A DNA stretch of 36,147 nt, taken from NCBI GenBank assembly GCA_964392665.1, contig CAYMQB010000030.1:1-36147 (forward strand), read 5' to 3'. The position numbers and the translations under genes are program-made. Positions 24,302-31,045 of this stretch are shown in pieces. Position 1 is the first letter of the stretch; every line of letters starts with the position of its first letter. Under the pieces are notes generated by a model, which searched no databases, was not told the DNA's origin, and saw only the letters and a list, made by a program, of their open reading frames with translations. Source of the DNA: CAYMQB01 sp964392665 (GTDB lineage: Bacteria > Hydrothermota > E44-bin80).

Positions 24302-24661
24302 ATGGCTGGTAAGATGGTAGTTTTCTGTGGTTCCGATGCACCGGAAAAGGCATTTCCACCTTTTATGCTCGGCTTGGGAGCAAAAGCGGTTGATATGGAT
24401 GTAATGCTTTTTTTCACTATGAGTGGACTCAACATCATAAAAAAGGGTGGGGCGGAAAAAATTGCGCTGGATAACGCACCAATGCCACTCTCGGAATTCA
24501 TTAAGAATTCAATGGATGCTGGTATCAGATTCGTTGCGTGCTCCGCAGCTTTCGGTATTGCTGGAATGACAAAAGAAGACCTTATTGACGGCATTACGAT
24601 CGGCGGAGTGGCCTCCTTTGTGAACGAAGCAAAGGATGCAGATATACAAGTATCTTTCTAA
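24302..24661 (+). CDS. DsrE2-like sulfur-carrier protein
   Basis: This 119-residue DsrE/DsrF superfamily protein starts MVVFCGSDAPEKAFPPFM-like and ends with FVACSAAFGIAGMTKEDLIDG, the pattern of the DsrE2/peroxiredoxin-like group whose conserved Cys (C80 here) accepts persulfide sulfur. C9 is a second candidate. DsrE2 genes usually sit directly beside tusA, as here. The ATG follows a strong AAAAGGAGGTGA site. It has no membrane helix of note despite Phe/Met-rich segments. It is the first gene of the sulfur-relay run. Confidence 0.8.
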   Translation: MAGKMVVFCGSDAPEKAFPPFMLGLGAKAVDMDVMLFFTMSGLNIIKKGGAEKIALDNAPMPLSEFIKNSMDAGIRFVACSAAFGIAGMTKEDLIDGITIGGVASFVNEAKDADIQVSF

Positions 24662-24682
24662 CACAGTTGAGTTTTTTTAACG

Positions 24683-24714
24683 AGGTGGTTACAACGAATT
24701 TCGTTGTTCCACCT
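24683..24714 (+). other. intercistronic RNA hairpin
   Basis: AGGTGG and CCACCT (24683-24688 and 24709-24714) plus ACAACG and CGTTGT form a long stem with one small asymmetric bulge and a 5-base loop in the 71-base gap between the dsrE2-like gene and tusA. There is no T-run after it, so it is not a standard terminator. It may set relative mRNA levels of the flanking genes. Confidence 0.5.
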
Positions 24715-24732
24715 TAATAAACAGGAGATATT

Positions 24733-24960
24733 ATGGAATTTGATATAACACTTGATTGTCTTGGCTTAACCTGCCCTATGCCAATTGTAAAAACATCGCA
24801 GAAGATGAAGGAACTTTCCTCTGGAAAGGTTCTACAGGTGCTTTCCGACGATGAAGGTATCAAGGAGGATATGCCTGCCTGGTGTAATACAACAGGTAAC
24901 GAGTTTTTAGGTTCGGAAGAAGAGGGAGAAACCATTAAGGTTTATATAAAAAAGACATAA
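24733..24960 (+). CDS. tusA: TusA sulfur carrier
   Basis: This 75-residue TusA has the signature LTCPMPIVKTSQKM with the active C14 in CPxP, and the usual C-terminal strand (ETIKVYIKKT). TusA takes persulfide sulfur from a cysteine desulfurase or from DsrE-type proteins and passes it on for tRNA thiolation, molybdopterin or other sulfur cofactors. The ATG follows CAGGAG. It is flanked by DsrE-type genes on both sides. Confidence 0.93.
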   Translation: MEFDITLDCLGLTCPMPIVKTSQKMKELSSGKVLQVLSDDEGIKEDMPAWCNTTGNEFLGSEEEGETIKVYIKKT

Positions 24961-25040
24961 ATTCTGGGCAAACAAATTAAGTATTGACAAAAATCTCTTA
25001 AATTCCCGGTTACAAAATTGACAGGGGCAAGGAGGAAAGG

Positions 25041-25394
25041 ATGAAGATTTCTATGATGGTCCAAACTGGACCATACACTTTTCAGAATTCTGATACTGCA
25101 TACGAAATTGCAAAACGTGCACTGGAAAGAGGGCACGAAGTGGCGATCTTCTTCTATCTTGATGCTATATGGAATATGGGAAGCGATATATTCACACCAA
25201 GCGATAGAAATATTGGCGAGAGATTCAAGGATCTAGCTGCAAAAGGTGCATTCCTTCGTGGTTGTGGTCTTTGTGCAAAATATAGGGGTATGAAGAAACA
25301 ATCACTGGTCGAAAATACTCGTTTTGCCGGGACTGCAGTTTTAGCCGACATGATTGCCACATCAGACAAATTCATAAATTTCGGGATACAATAG
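25041..25394 (+). CDS. dsrE: DsrE/TusD-like sulfurtransferase subunit
   Basis: This 117-residue protein starts MKISMMVQTGPYTFQNSDTA and carries the acceptor motif FLRGCGLCAKYRG; C78 lies at the same position as the active Cys78 of TusD/DsrE, and C75 is an additional Cys. With the next two genes it forms the dsrEFH (tusDCB) order, whose products make a heterohexamer relaying persulfide sulfur from TusA. The ATG follows AAGGAGGAAAGG. Expression is probably continuous with tusA, despite an 80-base gap. Confidence 0.9.
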   Translation: MKISMMVQTGPYTFQNSDTAYEIAKRALERGHEVAIFFYLDAIWNMGSDIFTPSDRNIGERFKDLAAKGAFLRGCGLCAKYRGMKKQSLVENTRFAGTAVLADMIATSDKFINFGIQ

Positions 25395-25406
25395 AAAGGA
25401 GTAATA

Positions 25407-25757
25407 ATGAACAATGTTTTGGTCCTTGCAACCAGAGCTCCTTATGGTTCGATTTTCTCTGTCGAAGGTTTCCTTGCTGCGATGGCAATAGCTTCGATGG
25501 ATATTCCCACGAATCTTGTTCTGATGGGAGAAGGAATTTACTGTGGACTAAAAGGTCAAAAGCCAGACGGTATTGGCCATCAACCAATAGACCAGGCTTT
25601 TGGTGGAGCATCAGAATTCAATATCTCTTTATATATTCACAAGGAATCTATGGATAAATATGGAGTTATGAAGGACAAATTGGTTGACGGAAAAATATTA
25701 AGTACCGAAGAACTAAAAAGTATGGTTAACGAAGCTAAGGCTGTCATTACATTTTAA
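25407..25757 (+). CDS. dsrF: DsrF/TusC-like sulfurtransferase subunit
   Basis: This 116-residue DsrE-superfamily protein has the DsrF-type start (NVLVLATRAPYGSIFSVEGF), a central MGEGIYCGLKGQ and a C-terminal EAKAVITF strand. In known complexes this subunit is structural and carries no essential Cys. It lies 12 bases after dsrE with a GAAAGGAG site and 11 bases before dsrH. Confidence 0.88.
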   Translation: MNNVLVLATRAPYGSIFSVEGFLAAMAIASMDIPTNLVLMGEGIYCGLKGQKPDGIGHQPIDQAFGGASEFNISLYIHKESMDKYGVMKDKLVDGKILSTEELKSMVNEAKAVITF

Positions 25758-25768
25758 CAGGAGGAAGA

Positions 25769-26071
25769 ATGGCTAATACTCTGTTCTTAATCAGCCAATC
25801 ACCTAACAAAGTTGAGAATCTAACTAACGTTTTTAAGTTAATTTCTGGCGATGATGCTGTGTGCTTTATTCAAGACGGGGTCTATTTTTCAAATAAGGAA
25901 GGAGTTCCTGAAAGCCTTACAAAGGAACTTTCAGGAATCGAAGCTAAAGGTTCAAAAATTTACTATCTAAAGCCGGATCTTGAAGCACGGTCTCTTGATT
26001 TTTCTGGAGATACGGTTGATTATGACGGTCTACTTGACTTGATCGAAGAGTACAATAATGTATTTCATTAA
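25769..26071 (+). CDS. dsrH: DsrH/TusB-like sulfurtransferase subunit
   Basis: This 100-residue protein begins NTLFLISQSP and has the family motif FIQDGVYFS and a YYLKPDLEARSL segment, completing the DsrEFH/TusBCD set. The Cys20 typical of DsrH in sulfur oxidisers is absent (residue 20 is Asn), and the only Cys is C32. In this it resembles TusB of the tRNA-thiolation system more than oxidative DsrH. It is preceded by AGGAGG. Confidence 0.85.
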   Translation: MANTLFLISQSPNKVENLTNVFKLISGDDAVCFIQDGVYFSNKEGVPESLTKELSGIEAKGSKIYYLKPDLEARSLDFSGDTVDYDGLLDLIEEYNNVFH

Positions 26072-26111
26072 CTGAATTTTTGTTAAAAACTGAAGTCGCT
26101 AGGAGAAAAAT

Positions 26112-27167
26112 ATGTATCTTTTTGATCTTGGACAATTGGAATGGGAAGATTCTATGCTAATTTTCCACGCACTTGCAAGAATGGGCATAGAAGCAGTCGA
26201 CATGGTGTCCCCCAAAACACCTTTTGTAAGTATAGGATATTTTCAGGATGCAGAATCAGAGGTTGACTTACAATACTGCAAGAAAGCGAACCTTCCTGTT
26301 TTTAGAAGGGAAGTAGGTGGTGGAACAGTATATCTCGACCGTAATCAGATATTTTATCATGTAATATGGAATAGAAACAATCCTCGTTTTCCCAGGATGA
26401 TGAAGGACATCTATGCACATCTATCGGTTCCTCCTATTGAAACATACGAGGAGTTTGGCATAAAGACACAATTTAGAACCGTAAACGACATTATAACAGC
26501 ACAGGGAAGAAAAATTGCCGGTCTTGGCGGTGCAGACATTGCAGATTCGATGGCTTTTGTGGGTTCTATTATCATGGACTTTGACTATGATAAAATGGCA
26601 AAAGCAATTAAAGTTCCGGATGAAAAATTCAGAGACAAAATCTTCAAAACGATGAAAGAAAATGTTACCACTATGGAAAGAGAGCTCGGTTCTATTCCTC
26701 CGAGAAAAGAAATTACCAAAGTCCTTAGAGAAAAATTTGAAAAGCATCTGGGAAAACTGGAGTCCGTTGAATTGAATGATGAAATTATCATAAAGATGAA
26801 AGAACTTGCAGTTTGGTTCAATTCCCCTGAATTTCTTTTCAGGAAAACCCCACGTATTCCAAAAGGAGTAACAATTAAGCAGGGCATAGAATTGCTTTAT
26901 GGTATGTATAAGGCGAAGGGTGGACTCATAAGGACAGTACAGGAAGTGAAAGAGAAAAAAATAAAAGACATAAATATAACAGGGGATTTCACGCTATATC
27001 CAAAATCGGAACTAAGTAGTATGGAAAAGGAATTGAAAGAAACAAACAGGAAGAAAAAAAGTATTGTGAATAAGATAGAAAAATTTTATGACAAGAAAAA
27101 AATAGATGTGCCTGGAGTAGCACCTGAGGATTTTACAAAAGCAATAGTGAAACAGGACAATGAATAA
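26112..27167 (+). CDS. lplA: lipoate--protein ligase A-like protein
   Basis: This 351-residue protein has an N-terminal BPL/LplA catalytic domain and a C-terminal accessory domain. The lipoate-binding loop reads RREVGGGTVYLD (65-76), a variant of the usual RRxSGGGxV, and the catalytic Lys is K134 in GRKIAGLGG. The accessory domain contains GLIRTVQEVKEKKIKDI and GDFTLYP, as in two-domain LplA, with a basic coil-like insert near the end. LplA attaches lipoate to E2, GcvH or related carriers. No lipoylated carrier protein is visible in the window. It sits between dsrH (40 bases) and DUF1858 (8-base overlap), reminiscent of sulfur-oxidation loci with dedicated lipoate ligases. Confidence 0.85.
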   Translation: MYLFDLGQLEWEDSMLIFHALARMGIEAVDMVSPKTPFVSIGYFQDAESEVDLQYCKKANLPVFRREVGGGTVYLDRNQIFYHVIWNRNNPRFPRMMKDIYAHLSVPPIETYEEFGIKTQFRTVNDIITAQGRKIAGLGGADIADSMAFVGSIIMDFDYDKMAKAIKVPDEKFRDKIFKTMKENVTTMERELGSIPPRKEITKVLREKFEKHLGKLESVELNDEIIIKMKELAVWFNSPEFLFRKTPRIPKGVTIKQGIELLYGMYKAKGGLIRTVQEVKEKKIKDINITGDFTLYPKSELSSMEKELKETNRKKKSIVNKIEKFYDKKKIDVPGVAPEDFTKAIVKQDNE

Positions 27168-27384
27168 AATCACCAAAGAAACTACTATAGAAGAGATTCT
27201 TGAAGAATTTCCCGATACCGTGAATATATTTATGAATTATGGCATTCCCTGTCTTGTATGCGGCGAACCTCTGTGGGGAACCGTTGAAGAGGCAGCAGAA
27301 AAATATAAGGTTAACCTTAATGAACTGCTCACTAAACTTAACAAGGAATGTGATCGCAAGCAGAAAGGGCTACGGCAGATTTGA
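27160..27384 (+). CDS. DUF1858 redox-disulfide domain protein
   Basis: This 74-residue single-domain protein has the DUF1858 pattern ITKETTIEEILEEFPDTVNI, then GIPCLVCGEP with a CxxC pair (C31, C34). These domains occur alone or fused to hybrid-cluster and ScdA-like proteins and are thought to act in redox or Fe-S repair chemistry. The start overlaps lplA by 8 bases, implying coupled translation and a link to the sulfur-relay genes. Confidence 0.88.
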   Translation: MNKITKETTIEEILEEFPDTVNIFMNYGIPCLVCGEPLWGTVEEAAEKYKVNLNELLTKLNKECDRKQKGLRQI

Positions 27385-27395
27385 ATTTCTGTATC

Positions 27396-27470
27396 GTAGC
27401 CGCAACCTTTAGGTTGCGTAGTTTATTGGAGAATAAGGAGTTAAATTCGCAGGTTGAAGCCTGCGTCTAC
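27396..27470. repeat. paired palindromic spacer repeats, copies 3 and 4
   Basis: CGCAACC-TTTA-GGTTGCG-type hairpin (27401-27418) and CGCAGG-TTGAAG-CCTGCG (27448-27465) lie 29 bases apart. They are bounded by GTAG on the left and CTAC on the right, so the whole unit is also an inverted pair. It fills the 131-base gap between the DUF1858 and NifU-like genes. Confidence 0.6.
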
Positions 27471-27515
27471 CTGAACGATGAAAGAATATCTTAGCAAATT
27501 TTTCCTCCGCTACAT

Positions 27516-27956
27516 ATGAGTATGAAATCTGATTTTGATACATTTGCAGAAAAATTACAGGAAGAGGTATTGGAAGATGCGAGAAGGCACTATTCCGAAA
27601 CCGTTATCGACCACTGGATGAACCCGCGAAATCCTGGAAAGATTGAAAATCCCGATGGTTATGGTAAAATCAGAGGTTCCTGTGGCGATACGATGGAATT
27701 CTTCTTAACGGTTGAAAACAACACCATTAAGAAATGTAGTTTCCTTACGGATGGTTGCGGTACCTCTATAGCATGCGCAAGTATAGTTACTGGACATGTA
27801 AGAGGAAAAGATATAGAAGAAGCAAAAAAGGTAACACCACAGGTAATTCTTCAAATTTGTGGTGGACTTCCTCCAGACGATGAACATTGTGCGTTTCTTG
27901 CATCCGATACACTCGCTGCAGCACTTAAACATTATGAAGAATTTCATTTACAGTAA
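27516..27956 (+). CDS. NifU/IscU-type Fe-S cluster scaffold
   Basis: This 146-residue scaffold protein has C56 (RGSCGDTMEF, with D58), C81 (DGCGTSIACAS) and C125 (EHCAFLA), the three ligands of the IscU/NifU-N fold. C74 and C87 are extra. A helical N-terminal extension of about 28 residues precedes the usual start (HYSETVIDHWMNPRNPG). Scaffolds receive sulfur from a cysteine desulfurase, which is not in the window, and pass clusters to carriers such as Mrp. No ribosome site is clear at the ATG at 27516; the next Met is two codons on. Its closeness to DUF1858 and TusA genes supports a cluster-assembly role. Confidence 0.9.
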   Translation: MSMKSDFDTFAEKLQEEVLEDARRHYSETVIDHWMNPRNPGKIENPDGYGKIRGSCGDTMEFFLTVENNTIKKCSFLTDGCGTSIACASIVTGHVRGKDIEEAKKVTPQVILQICGGLPPDDEHCAFLASDTLAAALKHYEEFHLQ

Positions 27957-28027
27957 TATAACCTTTAAATACCAGCCAGTCCTCTTCCCCAAGAGATATA
28001 TTATGATTGTTGGCTATTGGAGGTAAA

Positions 28028-29185
28028 ATGTTCGTTTCCGATAGGGTGAGTAAAATAGCGAAATCTGCAATCCACGAAATGACAAGGTTATCCAAAGAGA
28101 TAGATGATGTAGCATTCCTGTCCTGGGCGAAACCAACTTCGAAGACACCGGAGCATATCAGGCAGGCTGCAATATCCTCCATAAAAGATGGTCTTGTTGG
28201 TGGTTATTCTGAGACCAACGGTATTTTGAATCTGAGGAAAGAAATCGTCACTAAATTGAAACGAGATAACAATATTAATTCTAATGTATCTCAAATATTG
28301 GTTACAGTCGGAGCTATCGAGGGATTAGCCGCTGCAGTAATGGCTTTAATCGACCCTGGCGACGAGGTTATCTTGCCGTCTCCAACATACTCTACACACA
28401 TTCGACAGGTTCTTATTGCATCGGGAAAGCCCGTTTTTGTTCCAACGATAGAAGAGGAAGGGTTTATTCTGGATATTGATGGTATTAAAAATGCAATAAC
28501 CCCGAGAACCAAAGCTATTATATATTGTTCACCTTCCAATCCTACCGGTACTGTTTTCCAGGAGAATGAACTTCGAAAATTAGCGGAGATTGTTTTAGAG
28601 AATAACTTGATGATTGTTACCGACGAGGCATACGAATACTTCACTTTCGATGGTTATAAACATTTTAGTATAGGTTCGATTCCCGAAATGAAGAAGAATG
28701 TAATAAGCTGTTTTACATTTACAAAGACATACGCTATGACGGGTTGGAGAATTGGTTATTTACACGCAGATGAAGAACTGATACCGCAAATAAAAAAAGC
28801 TCATATTCCATTTGCTATCTGTGCACCGGTAGTTTCTCAGTATGCTGCACTTGCAGCGTTAAGCGGTTCCCAGGATTGTGTGACAAAATTTCAAGAGCAT
28901 TATCTCTCCACCCGTAACTTGATGTGTAAACGACTTGATAGGTTAGGTTCGGTTTTCGAATACAAGAAACCTATGGGTTCTTACCTTATGTTCCCAAGGA
29001 TTTTAGTGCAAGGGGGCAATGATTCATCGACCTTTTGTAAGAAACTCTTAAGAGAAGCAAAGGTTTCAACGACACCCGGGGTGGCATTTGGTCCGACAGG
29101 CGAAGGACACTTACGATTATCCTTCTGCGTTACCAATGATATGATAAATAAAGCGTTCGATAGAATGGAGAATTATTTCAAATAA
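28028..29185 (+). CDS. class I/II PLP aminotransferase
   Basis: This 385-residue fold-type I aminotransferase starts MFVSDRVSKIAKSAI, the usual family start. The ATG at 28028 follows GGAGGT closely, while an earlier in-frame TTG lacks support. Key regions are TVGAIEGLAAAVMAL, SPSNPTG (substrate/PLP Asn), VTDEAYEYF, the Schiff-base Lys in FTKTYAMTGWRIGY, and the C-terminal Arg in LRLSFC. It most resembles aspartate or aromatic aminotransferases of the AspB type. Substrate cannot be fixed by reading alone. The neighbour gdhA, 3.5 kb on, would supply or consume glutamate. Confidence 0.92.
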   Translation: MFVSDRVSKIAKSAIHEMTRLSKEIDDVAFLSWAKPTSKTPEHIRQAAISSIKDGLVGGYSETNGILNLRKEIVTKLKRDNNINSNVSQILVTVGAIEGLAAAVMALIDPGDEVILPSPTYSTHIRQVLIASGKPVFVPTIEEEGFILDIDGIKNAITPRTKAIIYCSPSNPTGTVFQENELRKLAEIVLENNLMIVTDEAYEYFTFDGYKHFSIGSIPEMKKNVISCFTFTKTYAMTGWRIGYLHADEELIPQIKKAHIPFAICAPVVSQYAALAALSGSQDCVTKFQEHYLSTRNLMCKRLDRLGSVFEYKKPMGSYLMFPRILVQGGNDSSTFCKKLLREAKVSTTPGVAFGPTGEGHLRLSFCVTNDMINKAFDRMENYFK

Positions 29186-29275
29186 AGTTAAAATGAGTTT
29201 CAACGACTAAAGGGTTAAATACATGAAATCTTTTAAAAAAGAGACTTTTATGATTTTGTTTATTATTTATATATT

Positions 29276-31045
29276 ATGAATAAAGCAAAGGGAATCTCGA
29301 AAAGAATAGATATTAAGACATCGCATCACAGAGCAATAAAGGATTTCCGAACTTTATCTCGTAAAATACTGAGATATGCAATCCGCGGACCCTTAAGATT
29401 TGATTTCATGCGCGAAGCTGTAAATATTCTCACTGATTCTTCTAAATGTGATTCGGTTGAGCTACGGTTGAAGGCGCACAACAAATGTTATAGCTTGAAA
29501 ATGAAGCAGAATGCCAGGAAAGTTAACCGTTTTGGTATGATAAACTGTATGCGGACTAAAGATGGAGAGATTATTCCCTGTTTAGAGGATAACTCAGGTT
29601 TAGAACATCTGTGCAGGGATATTTTCTTCGGTAATATTCTTCCTTCGATGCCCTTTTTCAGTAGTAATGGGAGTTTCTGGTCCGGGAACCTGAAAAATTC
29701 ACTCGACCTTCTTGGGCAGAAATATGGTCAAGTAGGATCTTATAATATCGGGAAAAACAAACAATATAGGTCACTCATCCTTATTCCTCTTCTTATTGAT
29801 GATGAAGAAATTGGGCTCCTCCAGCTTAAAAGCAAAAAGAAGGACTTCTTTAAAAAGGAGGAAATAGGGTTCTATGAAGATATCGGGAAAACACTCGAGA
29901 TTGCCCTATCTCATAGGAGAGCGCAGGTTGAGCTGCGCGAGCGGATTAAAGAATTAACGTGCTTATATGGAATATCCCAGGTGGCTGAACAACCGGGTGT
30001 ATCATTGGGAGAGATCCTGCAAGGTATTGTGAAACTTTTTCCTCCTGCATGGTTATATCCTGAAATTGCCTGTGCCAGAATTGTTTTGGATGACAATTCC
30101 TATGCAACGCCGGGTTTCCAGGACACAACGCAGAAGCAAATTGCTGATATTATTGTTGATGGTGATCTTCGTGGAGTTGTAGAAGTAGCATATACTGATG
30201 AAAAACTAGAACTTGATGAGGGACCATTCCTAAAAGAAGAGCGGAAACTGATTGACACGATTGCCAAAGATGTAGCTCTCATTATCGAGAGAAAACAAGC
30301 AGAGGAAGAAAAATTGATGTTACAGGAGCAGCTCAGACATGCAGATCGTTTGGCTACCATTGGACAGCTTGCCGCCGGTGTGGCGCATGAACTAAATGAG
30401 CCTCTGGCAAACATTCTTGGTTTTGCCCAACTTACCAAGAAATGTCCTAAACTGCCCAAGCAGGCGGAAGAGGATATAGAGCGAATAGTGACAGCGTCGT
30501 TGCATGCAAGAGAAGTTATCAAAAAACTTATGATATTCGCGCGGCAAATGCCTCCGCAAAAAACTCGAGTCAACCTGAATCAAATAGTTAAAGACGGTCT
30601 CTATTTCCTTGAATCCCGCTGTGTTAAGGAGGGAATAAAGGTGGAACGTTTTCTTACTCCGGACCTGCCGGAGATCACTGCCGACCCTGCACAGTTGACC
30701 CAGGTACTGGTTAACCTTGTAGTTAATTCTACCCAGGCAATGTCAGAAGGAGGGAAAATCATAATAAGAACTGAATTTTATAAAGACCAGGTCTCCCTAA
30801 TTGTTGAAGATATGGGTGTTGGGATGAGCAAGGATGTAATGAAGAAAATATTCATTCCATTTTTTACGACAAAGGAGATCGACCAGGGGACGGGTTTGGG
30901 GCTTCCCGTGGTTCACGGAATCGTCTCTTCTCACAGAGGGAAAATTAATGTAGATAGTGAGGTTGGACGTGGCTCACGATTTGAGATTATTCTTCCCGTA
31001 ACAGTGCAAGAGAACCAGGATGAGAAAAATGGTGCTACGATCTAA
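29276..31045 (+). CDS. cytosolic GAF-domain sensor histidine kinase
   Basis: This 589-residue kinase has no membrane helix. A basic N-terminus leads to a GAF region (about 45-215) of the type with a Cys-containing segment and a PFFxxxGSFW motif (LCRDIFFG, PFFSSNGSFW), then a second GAF-like region (about 220-345), a short coil, HisKA with H-box VAHELNEPLAN (His near 371), and HATPase with NLVVNSTQAM, MGVGM and GTGLGLPVVHG. Cys residues around CMRTKDGEIIPC and HLC could bind a cofactor. Its 3-prime end overlaps the NtrC-type regulator by 26 bases, so the two are a cognate pair. The start has no visible ribosome site. Confidence 0.88.
   Translation: MNKAKGISKRIDIKTSHHRAIKDFRTLSRKILRYAIRGPLRFDFMREAVNILTDSSKCDSVELRLKAHNKCYSLKMKQNARKVNRFGMINCMRTKDGEIIPCLEDNSGLEHLCRDIFFGNILPSMPFFSSNGSFWSGNLKNSLDLLGQKYGQVGSYNIGKNKQYRSLILIPLLIDDEEIGLLQLKSKKKDFFKKEEIGFYEDIGKTLEIALSHRRAQVELRERIKELTCLYGISQVAEQPGVSLGEILQGIVKLFPPAWLYPEIACARIVLDDNSYATPGFQDTTQKQIADIIVDGDLRGVVEVAYTDEKLELDEGPFLKEERKLIDTIAKDVALIIERKQAEEEKLMLQEQLRHADRLATIGQLAAGVAHELNEPLANILGFAQLTKKCPKLPKQAEEDIERIVTASLHAREVIKKLMIFARQMPPQKTRVNLNQIVKDGLYFLESRCVKEGIKVERFLTPDLPEITADPAQLTQVLVNLVVNSTQAMSEGGKIIIRTEFYKDQVSLIVEDMGVGMSKDVMKKIFIPFFTTKEIDQGTGLGLPVVHGIVSSHRGKINVDSEVGRGSRFEIILPVTVQENQDEKNGATI

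Noticed and set aside
24984..25016. Promoter before dsrE (TTGACA at 24984)
   Set aside because: The -35 hexamer is perfect but no acceptable -10 lies at 16-18 bases; the nearest candidate is 20-21 bases away.
25041..26071. Dissimilatory sulfite reductase (dsr) locus
   Set aside because: No dsrAB, dsrC or dsrMKJOP is visible, and the DsrH-like subunit lacks Cys20; a TusBCD-like role fits better.
27385..27515. Small gene between the DUF1858 and NifU-like genes
   Set aside because: The gap is filled by paired palindromes with stops in all frames and no ribosome site.
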